Assembly: GCF_008119785.1 (NCBI RefSeq)
Contig: NZ_VSFA01000073.1
Span: forward strand, 1-36,427
Length of the DNA: 36,427 nt
Origin: Micromonospora sp. MP36
GTDB lineage: Bacteria > Actinomycetota > Actinomycetes > Mycobacteriales > Micromonosporaceae
Reading direction: 5' to 3'
A program made the translations under genes and the position numbers. The notes below the pieces were generated by a model, which worked only from the letters and a program-made list of their open reading frames with translations, did not search any database and was not told the DNA's origin. Below, piece by piece: positions 1 through 8,121 of this stretch. Positions within the stretch are counted from its first letter, which is position 1. Every line of letters starts with the position of its first letter.

Positions 1-105
1 GCACCCGGTCGGGTCGGTGAGCCCGGCCCGCAGGGCCAGCGCCCCGACGATGCTGGTGGTCGCGACCGAGCCACGCGCTCCCACCAGCCAGACACCCGTA
101 CGCAT
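1..105 (-). CDS. Myo-inositol-1-phosphate synthase, archaeal type (N-terminal fragment, cut by window edge)
   Basis: Only the first 35 codons lie in the window; the gene continues beyond base 1. The protein begins MRTGVWLVGARGSVATTS, a Rossmann NAD-binding start (GxRGxxAT) very like the N-terminus of archaeal-type inositol-phosphate synthases (COG1260) and unlike the mycobacterial Ino1 N-terminus. The family converts glucose-6-phosphate to inositol-3-phosphate using NAD. The ATG is preceded by a strong GGGAGGG ribosome-binding site (bases 111-117). It is read in the same direction as the sugar operon upstream, separated by 259 bases that contain two hairpins, so it may be either a distal operon gene or a separate unit. 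The call is limited by the short visible length. Confidence 0.72.
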   Translation of the reverse strand, partial: MRTGVWLVGARGSVATTSIVGALALRAGLTDPTGC

Positions 106-136
106 CGTGCTCCCTCCCCAGGGTCGGGTCGGTCCG

Positions 137-173
137 CCGGTGCGGCCGGGGAATCCCGGTCCGGCCGCACCGG
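137..173 (-). terminator. Perfect 13-bp hairpin upstream of inositol-phosphate synthase
   Basis: Arms 137-149 and 161-173 are perfectly complementary (CCGGTGCGGCCGG) around an 11-base loop. No T-run follows on the minus strand. It lies 32 bases before the start codon at 105 and 191 bases after the dehydrogenase stop, so it could be a GC-rich terminator or a 5'-leader structure. Confidence 0.5.
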
Positions 174-239
174 TGGGCCGTGCTTGGTCGTGCCGGGCCG
201 GAGGGCTCCGGTGGCACGCTCCCCTGATCCGACCTCGTC

Positions 240-266
240 CCCGCCGCGGGGCGCAACCGCGGCGGG
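240..266 (-). terminator. 10-bp hairpin downstream of Gfo/Idh gene
   Basis: Arms 240-249 and 257-266 (CCCGCCGCGG and its complement) pair perfectly around a 7-base loop, about 100 bases past the dehydrogenase stop. With the hairpin at 137-173 it forms a tandem pair, a common arrangement where GC-rich actinomycete operons end without a T-tract. Confidence 0.45.
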
Positions 267-364
267 CCCTCGCCGGTCGGGCTCCGGGAAGCCTCCTCGG
301 GCGGCGCCCTACGGGCGTCGCATGGGTCGGGCGGCGCCCCGGCCAGCGCGAGGCGCCGCGTGGA

Positions 365-1570
365 TCAGGCGGCCACTTCGGCCAGCGCGGGCTCCACCTC
401 CGTCCAGCTGGCCAGTTCCGCCGAGCGGGTCACCGCGTCCAGCACCAGCTGGACCTGCAACGCGTCGGCGAACGACGGCGCCGGGTCGGTGCCGGTGGCG
501 ACCGCCTCGACGAAGTCCCGCACCTCGTGGGTGAAGGAGTGCTCGTAGCCGATGATGTGGCCGGGCGGCCACCAGGCCGACATGTACGGGTGCTCCCCCT
601 CGGTCACCAGGATGCGGGTGAAGCCCTGCTCGGCCGTGGGCCGGCTGGCGTCGTAGAACTCCAGCTCGTTGAGGCGTTCCAGGTCGAAGACCAGGGTGCC
701 GAGCGAGCCGTTGATCTCCACCCGGAGGGCGTTCTTGCGGCCGGTGGCGAACCGGCTCGCCTCGTACGTGGCCAGCGCCCCGCCGTCGAGCCGGGCCACG
801 AACGCCGCCGCGTCGTCCACGGTGACCTGACCCATCGCCTGGCCGTGGCCGTCGGCCTGCGCGGCCAGGCCGCTCGACCCGGCCGGCAGCGGCCGTTCCT
901 TGACGAAGGTCTCGGTCACCGCGCTGACCCCGGTGATCCGCTGCCCGGTGACGTACTGGGTGAGGTCGATGATGTGCGCACCGATGTCACCCAGCGCGCC
1001 GGAGCCCGCCTTGTCCTTCTGCAGCCGCCAGACCAGCGGGAACTGCGGGTCCACGATCCAGTCCTGCAGGTACGCCGCCCGGACGTGCCGGATCTCGCCG
1101 AGCCGCCCGTCCGCGACGAACTGCCGCATCATGGTGACCGCGGGCACCCGGCGGTAGTTGAACCCGCACATCGCCCGTATCCCGGCGGACCGGGCCTGGG
1201 CGGCGGCGGCCGCCATCTGTCGGGCCTCCTCGACGGTGTTGGCCAGCGGCTTCTCGCACAGTACGTGCTTGCCGGCGGCCAACGCGGCGATGGCGATCTC
1301 GCAGTGGCTGTCCCCCGGTGTGCAGATGTCGACCACGTCGATCTGATCGGACTCGACCAGCCGCCGCCAGTCCGTGGTGTGCCCGTCCCAGCCGAGCCGG
1401 CCGGCGGCGTCGGCCACCTTCAGCTCGTCCCGGCCGCAGATCAGCGCCATCCGCACCCGCGCCGGCAGGTCGTACACGCGGTTCACGGTGCGCCACGCCT
1501 GTGAGTGCGCGGCGCCCATGAACGCGTAGCCGACCATGCCGACCCGCAGGACATTGTCGTGAGTGGACAA
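365..1570 (-). CDS. Gfo/Idh/MocA-family NAD(P)-dependent sugar or inositol dehydrogenase
   Basis: The 401-residue product has the family layout: an N-terminal Rossmann fold (RVGMVGYAFMGAAHS near residues 9-23), the EKPLA motif that carries the catalytic-region lysine, and a C-terminal alpha/beta domain with the GDIGAHIID segment. Members oxidise or reduce sugars, inositols or their derivatives in the cytosol. The start is TTG (1568-1570), preceded by GGGGGAG at suitable distance. It lies 20 bases after the binding-protein stop and is the last gene of the sugar operon, so it probably acts on the imported substrate. The nearby inositol-phosphate synthase hints at an inositol-type substrate, but the sequence does not fix this. 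Confidence 0.88.
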   Translation of the reverse strand: MSTHDNVLRVGMVGYAFMGAAHSQAWRTVNRVYDLPARVRMALICGRDELKVADAAGRLGWDGHTTDWRRLVESDQIDVVDICTPGDSHCEIAIAALAAGKHVLCEKPLANTVEEARQMAAAAAQARSAGIRAMCGFNYRRVPAVTMMRQFVADGRLGEIRHVRAAYLQDWIVDPQFPLVWRLQKDKAGSGALGDIGAHIIDLTQYVTGQRITGVSAVTETFVKERPLPAGSSGLAAQADGHGQAMGQVTVDDAAAFVARLDGGALATYEASRFATGRKNALRVEINGSLGTLVFDLERLNELEFYDASRPTAEQGFTRILVTEGEHPYMSAWWPPGHIIGYEHSFTHEVRDFVEAVATGTDPAPSFADALQVQLVLDAVTRSAELASWTEVEPALAEVAA

Positions 1571-1590
1571 GGTGGGTCTCCCCCCGTGTA

Positions 1591-2643
1591 TCAGAACCCG
1601 AGCTTCAGGTAGTTGCTCGCGTTCTCCTTGGTGATCGTCTCGGAGGCGAGCACGATCTCCTTCGGGACCTGGAGTTCCACCAGGTCCGACATGCCCTTGT
1701 TCTGGCCGATCAGGCGGGCCAGTGAGATGGCCGAGGAGGCCATCGACGGGCTGTAGGTGACGGTCGCCTTGAGGACGGTGTTGTCGGCCTGGATGTCCTC
1801 CATGGCCTTCTTCGAGCCGGCGCCGCCGACCATGAAGAACTCCTTGCGGTTGGCCTGGTTGACCGCGGCGAGGACACCGATGCCCTGGTCGTCGTCGTGG
1901 TTCCAGAGCGCGTCGATCTTCGGCAGGGCCTGGAACAGGCCGGTGGCGGCCTGCTGGCCGGAGTCGGCGGTGAACTCGGCCGGGCGGCGGTTGGCCACCT
2001 TCAGGCCGTACGACGCCAGGGTGTCGGCGAAGCCCTTGGAGCGTTCCTGGGTCAGCTCCAGCGAGTCGATGCCGGGGATCTCGCCGATGACCGGGTTGCT
2101 GACCCCCTTGGCCTTGAGCTGCTCGGCGATGTAGGTGGCGGCGGCCACCCCCATGCCGTAGTTGTCGCCCTTGATCTGCAGGCGGTAGGCCCGCGCGTCG
2201 GGGAAGGCGCGGTCCAGGTTGACCACCGGGATGCCGGCCTTCATCGCCTCCAGGCCGAACGCGTTGAGCTCCTTGCCGTCGTGCGGCAGCAGCACGATCA
2301 CGTCGGGCTTCTGGGACAGCAGCGTGGACAGCGCCGCCCGCTGGGCCGCCGCGTCGGCGCCGGCCTCCACGGACTTCAGCTCCACGTCGGAGTACGCCCC
2401 GGCCTGAGCCTTGGCGTTGCTGGTGATCGCGGCGATCCAGCCGTGGTCGGCGGCCGGCGCGGAGAAGCCGATGGTCACCTTCTTGCCGGGCTCGCTGTTG
2501 CCGCCGGTCGCCGCGGCCTTGGTCTGGGCGGCGGTGGGCTTCTGCTCGTTGCTGGTGCAGCCGGCGAGCACGACGCCGGCGGAGAGCGCCGCTCCGCCGA
2601 AGAGCAGCCGGCGGCGCGACAGGTCGCGACCCTGCGTTGTCAT
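1591..2643 (-). CDS. Sugar ABC transporter substrate-binding lipoprotein (RbsB-like), Tat signal
   Basis: This 350-residue protein opens with twin arginines (SRRRLL) and a hydrophobic stretch ending in the lipobox LAGC, so it is predicted to leave by the Tat route and be anchored as a lipoprotein. The mature part has the type-I periplasmic sugar-binding fold of the RbsB/XylF class (KKVTIGFSAPAADHGW, DVIVLLPHDGKEL, IPVVNLDR). The frame is open to 2703, but the ATG at 2641-2643 is chosen because AGGAGG sits just upstream and the Tat signal then starts normally. It lies between the permease and dehydrogenase genes and should deliver the sugar to the permease. The ligand is unknown. Confidence 0.9.
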   Translation of the reverse strand: MTTQGRDLSRRRLLFGGAALSAGVVLAGCTSNEQKPTAAQTKAAATGGNSEPGKKVTIGFSAPAADHGWIAAITSNAKAQAGAYSDVELKSVEAGADAAAQRAALSTLLSQKPDVIVLLPHDGKELNAFGLEAMKAGIPVVNLDRAFPDARAYRLQIKGDNYGMGVAAATYIAEQLKAKGVSNPVIGEIPGIDSLELTQERSKGFADTLASYGLKVANRRPAEFTADSGQQAATGLFQALPKIDALWNHDDDQGIGVLAAVNQANRKEFFMVGGAGSKKAMEDIQADNTVLKATVTYSPSMASSAISLARLIGQNKGMSDLVELQVPKEIVLASETITKENASNYLKLGF

Positions 2644-2690
2644 GACGGCCTCCTGGATGAGGTGGTGGGGTGAAAAGGGTGTGCTGGGCC

Positions 2691-2717
2691 CGGCCACCGT
2701 CACTGTCGAGGTGGCCG
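2691..2717 (-). other. Intra-operon stem-loop between permease and binding-protein genes
   Basis: Arms 2691-2698 and 2710-2717 (CGGCCACC and its complement) form an 8-bp stem with an 11-base loop, in the 91-base gap between the permease stop and the binding-protein start. Such hairpins often allow uneven expression of binding protein and permease; that role is inferred. Confidence 0.35.
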
Positions 2718-2734
2718 CCGGTGTCGCGGTCGGA

Positions 2735-3847
2735 TCAGGTGGTGCTGGTGGCCCGGTTGCGGCGGAGGAACTGGGTGAGGCTGCCGAACTGGACCTGCTG
2801 GACCAGGACGGCGGCGACGATGATGCCGCCCTTGACCATGTTCTGGGCCTCGGTGGAGAGGCCGTTGATGGCGAACAGGTTGGTGATGGTGGAGAAGATG
2901 ATCACGCCGAGCAGGGAGCCGACGATGGTCCCCCGCCCACCGCTGAGCAGCGTGCCGCCGATGATCGCGGCGGCGATCGCGTCGAGTTCGTAGAGGTTGG
3001 CCATCGCCGCCTGCGCGGAGGTGGCCTGCGAGGTGAGCATGATCGCGGCGATGCCGCAGCAGAGCCCGGAGAGCCCGTAGAGCAGCAGGGTGTGCCGGCG
3101 GACGTTGATGCCGGCGAGCCGGGCCGCCTCCGGGTTGCCGCCGACCGCCACCGTGCGGCGGCCGAAGGTGGTGCGGTTGAGCAGCACCCAGCCGGCCACC
3201 ACGACCGCGGCGAGGATGTAGACCAGCAGCGGGATGCCGAGGACGTTCGTGCTGGCGATGCCGTTGATGAAGGTGTCGTTCGAGACCTGGGTCTGCTTGT
3301 CGGAGATCTCGGCCGCCAAGCCGCGGGCGGCGACCATCATGGCCAGCGTGGCGATGAACGGCACCAGCCGCCCGTACGAGATGAGCAGCCCGTTGACCAG
3401 GCCGACGGCGAGCCCGACGGTCAGCGCACTGAAGATCATCCCGCCGGCGCCGTAGCTCTGGGTGGCGACCGTGGTGCACCACACCCCGGCGAGCGCGACG
3501 ATCGCGCCGACCGACAGGTCGATGCCGCCGCCGATGATCACGAAGGTCATCCCGACGGTCACCACCCCGACCACCGAGGCGAGCTTGAGGATGGTGAGGG
3601 TGTTGCCCCACACCCAGCTCGCGTTGCCGTAGAGGTCGGGCCGGGTGAGGATGCCGATGACCACCAGCACCAGCAGGGTGGCCAGCAGGCCGAGGTTGCG
3701 CCGCGCGCCCTCGCCCCCGTCACCGCGCCACCAGGACAGCCGCGCCGGCGCGTCGGACTTCGCGGTCTCGGCCCGGTCGACCGGCGGCGACTGGGCCGGC
3801 AGCCCCGCCGCCCGTTCCGGCGCCGCGGTCGGTGTCGTCTCGCTCAT
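2735..3847 (-). CDS. Sugar ABC transporter permease (RbsC-like)
   Basis: The 370-residue protein has a hydrophilic N-terminus of about 50 residues followed by eight or more membrane segments and belongs to the ribose/xylose/galactose permease family (BPD_transp_2). Diagnostic stretches are GGGIDLSVGAIVAL and TRPDLYGNAS. It forms the membrane channel for the neighbouring ATPase and binding protein. The ATG at 3847 overlaps the ATPase stop (ATGA, bases 3844-3847), so the two are translationally coupled; the open frame extends to 4129 but that would run far into the ATPase gene. Confidence 0.92.
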   Translation of the reverse strand: MSETTPTAAPERAAGLPAQSPPVDRAETAKSDAPARLSWWRGDGGEGARRNLGLLATLLVLVVIGILTRPDLYGNASWVWGNTLTILKLASVVGVVTVGMTFVIIGGGIDLSVGAIVALAGVWCTTVATQSYGAGGMIFSALTVGLAVGLVNGLLISYGRLVPFIATLAMMVAARGLAAEISDKQTQVSNDTFINGIASTNVLGIPLLVYILAAVVVAGWVLLNRTTFGRRTVAVGGNPEAARLAGINVRRHTLLLYGLSGLCCGIAAIMLTSQATSAQAAMANLYELDAIAAAIIGGTLLSGGRGTIVGSLLGVIIFSTITNLFAINGLSTEAQNMVKGGIIVAAVLVQQVQFGSLTQFLRRNRATSTT

Positions 3848-5403
3848 GCCGGTGCGCCTTCCATGAGGGACCCCGCCATGACGAGGTCGAGCACGGTGTC
3901 TTCGTCGATTTCGCCGGCCGGGGCCTCCCGGACCACCCGGCCCTCCCGCATCACCAGCACCCGGTCGGCTAGGCCGAGCACCTCCGGCACCTCGCTGGAG
4001 ACCAGCAGCACCCCGACGCCCCGAGCCGCGAGGGACCGGATGACCTGGTAGAGCTCGGCTCGGGCGCCCACGTCCACGCCCCGGGTCGGCTCGTCGAGCA
4101 GCAGCAGCCGGGTGTCCCCGAGCAGCCACCGGCCGACCACCACCTTCTGCTGGTTGCCGCCGGAGAGGGTGCGCACCGGCCGGCGTATGTCGCGGGGACG
4201 CAGCTCCAGTGAGTCGGCGATCCGGTCAGCCTCGGCCCGTTCCCGCCCCGCGTCGGTGAAGCCGAGGCGGGCGTACCGGCCGAAGGTGGCCAGGGTGACG
4301 TTGCGGTAGATCGGCTCGCCGAGCAGCAGCGCCTGGCTCTTGCGCTCCTCCGGGGCCATGCCCATGCCGGCCCGCACCGCCGCGCCCACGCTGCCGGGGC
4401 GCAGCGTCCGGCCGCCCATCCGGACCGTGCCGGCCTGCGCCCGACGGGCGCCGTAGATGGTCTCCAGCAGCTCGGAGCGGCCGGAGCCGACCAGTCCGGC
4501 GATGCCGACGATCTCCCCGGCCCGCACGGCCAGCGACACGTCGGCGAACTCCCCGGGCCGGGTCAGCCCGTCGACCCGCAGCAGCTCCGCGCCGGCGGTC
4601 TCGTCGGCCGGGCGCTCCGGGAAGACGTACTCGATGGTCCGCCCGGTCATCCGGGCGACCAGGTCGTTGGTCGGGGTGGCGCGGGCCGGCAGGTTCGCCG
4701 CGGTGGTCCGGCCGTCCTTGAGTACGGTGACCCGGTCGCCGATCTCGCGGATCTCCTCCAGCCGGTGCGAGATGTAGATGACCGCGATGCCCTGCGCGGT
4801 GAGTTCCCGGATGATCCGGAACAGGTTGCCCACCTCGTCGTGGGCGAGCACGGCGCTCGGCTCGTCCATGATGATCAGTCGGGCCTCGTGGGAGAGCGCC
4901 CGGGCCATGCTGACGATCTGCTTGCCGGCGGCGGGCAGGTGGCGGACCAGCCGGCCGGGCGGGATCTCCGGGTGGCCGAGCCGGGCCAGGATCTGCCGGG
5001 TACGCCGGGCCATGTGGCCGCGGCGGACGAAGCCGAGCCGGCGCGGCTCATGGCCGAGGAAGGCGTTCTCCGCCACCGACAGGTCCTCGACCAGGTCGAG
5101 CTCCTGGTAGATGGTGGCGATCCCGGCCCGCATCGCGGCCTGCGGGTTGGCGAAGCTCGCCGGCTCGCCGCGCCACTCGACCTCGCCGGAGTCCGGCCGG
5201 TGCACCCCGGCGAGCACCTTGATCAGGGTGGACTTGCCGGCGCCGTTCTGGCCGAGCAGGCAGTGCACCTCGCCGGCCCGGACCTCCAGCTGCACGCCGT
5301 CCAGCGCGCGTACCCCGGGGAAGGTCTTGACCACGTCGGTGAGGCGCAGGACCACCTCGCCCGCGACGGTGTCGGCGGGGGCCGCCACCAGTGGGTTCGT
5401 CAC
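3844..5403 (-). CDS. Sugar ABC transporter ATP-binding protein with two ATPase domains (RbsA-like)
   Basis: The product has 519 residues, the usual size for the RbsA/MglA/XylG class. Domain 1 carries Walker A GQNGAGKST (residues 51-59), a weakly conserved signature region (LPAAGKQ) and Walker B IIMDEPSAV. Domain 2 has the degenerate Walker A typical of this class (GLVGSGRSE), the signature LSGGNQQKV and Walker B LLLLDEPTRGVD. It powers sugar import at the inner face of the membrane. The GTG at 5403 is chosen because AAGGAGG lies just upstream and the longer open frame adds only non-conserved sequence. It starts 49 bases after the ROK gene and overlaps the permease start by 4 bases. Confidence 0.93.
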   Translation of the reverse strand: MTNPLVAAPADTVAGEVVLRLTDVVKTFPGVRALDGVQLEVRAGEVHCLLGQNGAGKSTLIKVLAGVHRPDSGEVEWRGEPASFANPQAAMRAGIATIYQELDLVEDLSVAENAFLGHEPRRLGFVRRGHMARRTRQILARLGHPEIPPGRLVRHLPAAGKQIVSMARALSHEARLIIMDEPSAVLAHDEVGNLFRIIRELTAQGIAVIYISHRLEEIREIGDRVTVLKDGRTTAANLPARATPTNDLVARMTGRTIEYVFPERPADETAGAELLRVDGLTRPGEFADVSLAVRAGEIVGIAGLVGSGRSELLETIYGARRAQAGTVRMGGRTLRPGSVGAAVRAGMGMAPEERKSQALLLGEPIYRNVTLATFGRYARLGFTDAGRERAEADRIADSLELRPRDIRRPVRTLSGGNQQKVVVGRWLLGDTRLLLLDEPTRGVDVGARAELYQVIRSLAARGVGVLLVSSEVPEVLGLADRVLVMREGRVVREAPAGEIDEDTVLDLVMAGSLMEGAPA

Positions 5404-5452
5404 CTCGGCCTCCTTGCTGTCCAGCGGAACGGCCCGTCCTCGTGGCGGGCGG

Positions 5453-6631
5453 TCATGACGCTTCCCCGAAGGCGAGGTCGCTGGCGAGCACGGCGGCGCC
5501 GGCCACCCCGGCCCGGTGGCCGAGTTCGGAGAGGACGACCGGCAGGTTGCCGGTGGCCAGCGGCAGCGAGCGGCGGTAGACCACGCTGCGGATCTCGGCG
5601 AGCAGGATGTGGCCGAGCTGGGCGAGCCCACCACCGATCACGATCATCGAGGGGTTGGTGAAGCTCACCAGCCCGGCCAGCACGCTGCCGACCCGCCGCC
5701 CGCCGTCGCGGATGAGCTGGATGCAGGTGACGTCCCCCTCGACCGCCCCCTGCGCCACGTCCAGCGCGGTCACCACGCCCCGCGCGGCCAGCCGGTCGGC
5801 GAGCGCCGGGGAGACGCCCGCCCGGGCCGCCGCGGTGGCCTCCCGGGCCAGCGCGGCCCCGCTGAATACGGCCTCCAGGCAGCCGAGGTTCCCGCAGGAG
5901 CACATCGGACCGTTCGGGTCGACCTGGATGTGGCCGATGTCGCCGGCGCACCCGTCGGTGCCCCGGTAGACCTCACCGTTGAGGTAGATGCCGCAGCCGA
6001 TGCCGGTGCCGATCTTGATCAGCAGGAAGTCGTCCACCGAGTGGGCGACCCCGCCGTGCCGCTCGCCGATCGCCATGATGTTCACGTCGTTGTCGACCAC
6101 GGCCGGGCAGCCGTGCTCGCGGGTGAGCACCTCGCGGACGGGGAAGCGGTCCCAGCCCGGCATGATCGGCGGCGAGACCGGCACCCCGTCCCGGAAGCTC
6201 ACCGGCCCGGGGACGCCGATGCCCACCGCGTCCAGCCGCTCGTACGCCCCGTCCACCTTGGCCTTGTGCAGCAGCTCGGCGACCCGCTGGAGGATCACCT
6301 TCGGGCCGGAGCGGATGTCGGCCGTCTCGGTGTACGCGGCCACCGGCTCGAGCCGGCCGTTCACCACCTCGACGTCGATCGAGCTGGCGCCCAGGTCGAC
6401 CGCGGCGAAGCGCAGGTGCGGGCTCAGTTCGACCAGGGTGGACCGCCGCCCGCCACGGGACGCGGCCAGCCCCGCCTCGGCGACGTATCCGAGCCCGACC
6501 AGCCGCTCCAGCTCGGCGAGCAAGCGGGGGCGGGGCATCTGCAGGCGGTCGCCGAGTTCGGCCCGGGACACCGCCCCTTCGTCCCGGAGCAGTCGCAGGA
6601 GCCGTACGTGCAGGGGGTCCACAGTCCGCAC
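5453..6631 (-). CDS. ROK-family transcriptional regulator
   Basis: The 392-residue protein combines an N-terminal winged helix-turn-helix (about residues 1-60; ARG-rich with SRAELGDRLQM) and a ROK domain with an ATPase-like phosphate loop (AVDLGASS), the DNDVN segment and the zinc motif CSCGNLGCLE preceded by GHIQVD. ROK regulators of the XylR/NagC type bind inverted repeats and respond to a sugar. It is the first gene of the sugar ABC operon and so probably controls it and itself. The GTG at 6629-6631 is preferred because GGAGG lies 7 bases upstream; the frame is open to 6733. A candidate operator lies at 6746-6767. Confidence 0.9.
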   Translation of the reverse strand: MRTVDPLHVRLLRLLRDEGAVSRAELGDRLQMPRPRLLAELERLVGLGYVAEAGLAASRGGRRSTLVELSPHLRFAAVDLGASSIDVEVVNGRLEPVAAYTETADIRSGPKVILQRVAELLHKAKVDGAYERLDAVGIGVPGPVSFRDGVPVSPPIMPGWDRFPVREVLTREHGCPAVVDNDVNIMAIGERHGGVAHSVDDFLLIKIGTGIGCGIYLNGEVYRGTDGCAGDIGHIQVDPNGPMCSCGNLGCLEAVFSGAALAREATAAARAGVSPALADRLAARGVVTALDVAQGAVEGDVTCIQLIRDGGRRVGSVLAGLVSFTNPSMIVIGGGLAQLGHILLAEIRSVVYRRSLPLATGNLPVVLSELGHRAGVAGAAVLASDLAFGEAS

Positions 6632-6677
6632 CGGCACACCTCCGCATCGGAGTCGTTCACATCGACGCAACGGCGAC

Positions 6678-6693
6678 GTGTCGTGTCCGACAC
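6678..6693 (-). promoter_or_regulatory. Short dyad in ROK promoter region
   Basis: GTGTCG and CGACAC flank a 4-base centre (6684-6687). It lies 47 bases upstream of the ROK start and next to TACTGT (minus strand), a possible -10 element. It may be a second operator half or a leader hairpin. Confidence 0.3.
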
Positions 6694-6745
6694 AGTAGGA
6701 GGCTTCCGGGTCACGTGTCCATAGCTTCAGCACATCCGATCCAAA

Positions 6746-6767
6746 CTTTTGTCCATGCGAACAAAAG
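6746..6767 (-). promoter_or_regulatory. Candidate ROK operator upstream of the sugar operon
   Basis: CTTTTGT (6746-6752) and ACAAAAG (6761-6767) form a perfect 7-bp inverted repeat with an 8-base spacer. The element is strikingly AT-rich within sequence of over 70% GC, and resembles the A/T-rich arms of XylR/NagC-type ROK operators. It sits 115 bases upstream of the ROK start, the only sizeable gap before the operon, so autoregulation is likely. Confidence 0.5.
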
Positions 6768-6998
6768 CCCGGCTGTGGATCACGGAAAGCATGATCGTCT
6801 TCAGGAACAAGAACAGCGCGCTGCCACGGGGTGGTAGCGCCAGGTCAGACTGTCGGGCTGGATCGACGCCGCCGCCCCCACGGCCGCCGTCCAGGCGCGA
6901 CCGACGCGACAGACGGCGAGACGGCGGGGCGGCGGGACGGCGGGACGCCGGGGATACCGGGGATACCGGGACTGCGGGAAACGGCGGCGCGGGACGGG
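6768..6998. repeat. Gene-free spacer with short G-rich tandem repeats
   Basis: This 231-base spacer separates the ROK promoter from the YihY stop. The part from about 6905 to 6975 is built from repeated GACGGCG/GGCGGGACG units and two copies of CCGGGGATA, giving a purine-rich plus strand. No gene is supported. On the YihY transcript it would be a pyrimidine-rich 3' tail; its role is unknown. Confidence 0.45.
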
Positions 6999-8060
6999 TC
7001 AGTCGCCGGCGGCGGGCCTGCCCTTCTTCCTGAGCTTGCGGTCGTCGCGCAGTTCGACGTACGGCTCCGACTCGGCGGGGTGCCCGGCCGCGATGGCCCG
7101 GCCGCGCTCCAACTCCGCGTCGAACTCCGCGCCGAGCAGGATGGCGATGTTGGTCAGCCAGAGCCAGACCAGAAAGATGATCATGCCGGCCACGGCACCG
7201 TACGTCTTGTTGTACGAGCCGAAGTTGCCGACGTAGACGGCGAACAGCGCGGAGACGACGAGCCAGATCACCACGGCCAGCACGCCGCCGGGGCTCACCC
7301 AGCGGAAGCCGCCGTGGCGAGCGTTCGGTGAGGCCCAGTAGAGGATGGCGAACACCAGGCTCACCAGGATCAGCAGCACCGGCCACTTGACGATGCTCCA
7401 CACCGTCACTGCCGTCGAGCCCAGGCCGATCGCGCTGCCGACCTGCGTGGCGAGCCGGCCGCTGAAGACCACGATGACCGACGCGGCCAGCAGCATCACG
7501 CCGACCAGGGCGGTCACCCCGAGGCGGACCGGCAGCGTCTTCCAGATGGGCCGACCCTCCGGCACGTCGTAGATCGTGTTGGACGCGCGCATGAAGGCGG
7601 CGACGTAGCCGGAGGCCGACCAGAAGGCGCCCAGCACACCGACGACCGCGGCGATGCTGGCCAGGCCGCCCGAGCTGCTCGCCTGGGCGATCGCGATGTC
7701 GATGATGTGCCGGATGGTCGGCTGCGGCGCCGTCTGGTCGAGGGTTTCCTTGACGCCCTTGACGGCACCCGGGCCGAGCAGGCCCACCACCGAGATGAGC
7801 GCCAGCATGCCCGGGAAGATCGAGAGTATGCCGTAGTAGGTGAGCGCGGCCGCCCGGTCCGTCAGGTTGTCGGTCTGGAACTCCCGAACCGTGCGCTTGA
7901 GCGCCGCCTGCCATCCGGTGCCCGGCAATGCCGTCGGGCGCTGCGGGCCCTGGTCCGGGCCGACCGGACCGGCCCGGCCCGCACGGTCCCGCCCGCCTGA
8001 CGCGTTGCCCGAATCGTCGCGGTCACGCCCGCTGCGGGCGGAAGACTCATCGCTGGCCAT
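6999..8060 (-). CDS. YihY/BrkB-family inner-membrane protein
   Basis: The 353-residue protein has a polar N-terminal tail of about 45 residues, then the YihY (virulence factor BrkB) domain with about six membrane segments. Recognisable stretches are LTDRAAALTYYGILSIFPGML, GAFWSASGYVAAFMRASN, YWASPN and the terminal TNIAILLGAEFDAELERGR. The family is widespread and of uncertain function; it was once annotated as ribonuclease BN, which is considered wrong. The ATG at 8060 has GGGAGGG upstream. It has the same direction as the exporter genes to its right, 61 bases after the permease stop, and may be read partly from them. Confidence 0.9.
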   Translation of the reverse strand: MASDESSARSGRDRDDSGNASGGRDRAGRAGPVGPDQGPQRPTALPGTGWQAALKRTVREFQTDNLTDRAAALTYYGILSIFPGMLALISVVGLLGPGAVKGVKETLDQTAPQPTIRHIIDIAIAQASSSGGLASIAAVVGVLGAFWSASGYVAAFMRASNTIYDVPEGRPIWKTLPVRLGVTALVGVMLLAASVIVVFSGRLATQVGSAIGLGSTAVTVWSIVKWPVLLILVSLVFAILYWASPNARHGGFRWVSPGGVLAVVIWLVVSALFAVYVGNFGSYNKTYGAVAGMIIFLVWLWLTNIAILLGAEFDAELERGRAIAAGHPAESEPYVELRDDRKLRKKGRPAAGD

Positions 8061-8121
8061 CGGCCCTCCCTGGTCGTCGGCGTCGTCCCACGAGATGCCC
8101 GACGGCAGGCCGGTTAACCAC

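Noticed and set aside
2411..4051. 546-codon plus-strand frame opposite the binding protein and permease
   Set aside because: Composition is biased (long Asp/His/Arg runs) and the opposite strand holds recognisable ABC transporter genes.
6905..6975. Short G-rich repeats as a CRISPR array
   Set aside because: Units are 8-9 bases and continuous, with no spacers and no cas genes nearby.
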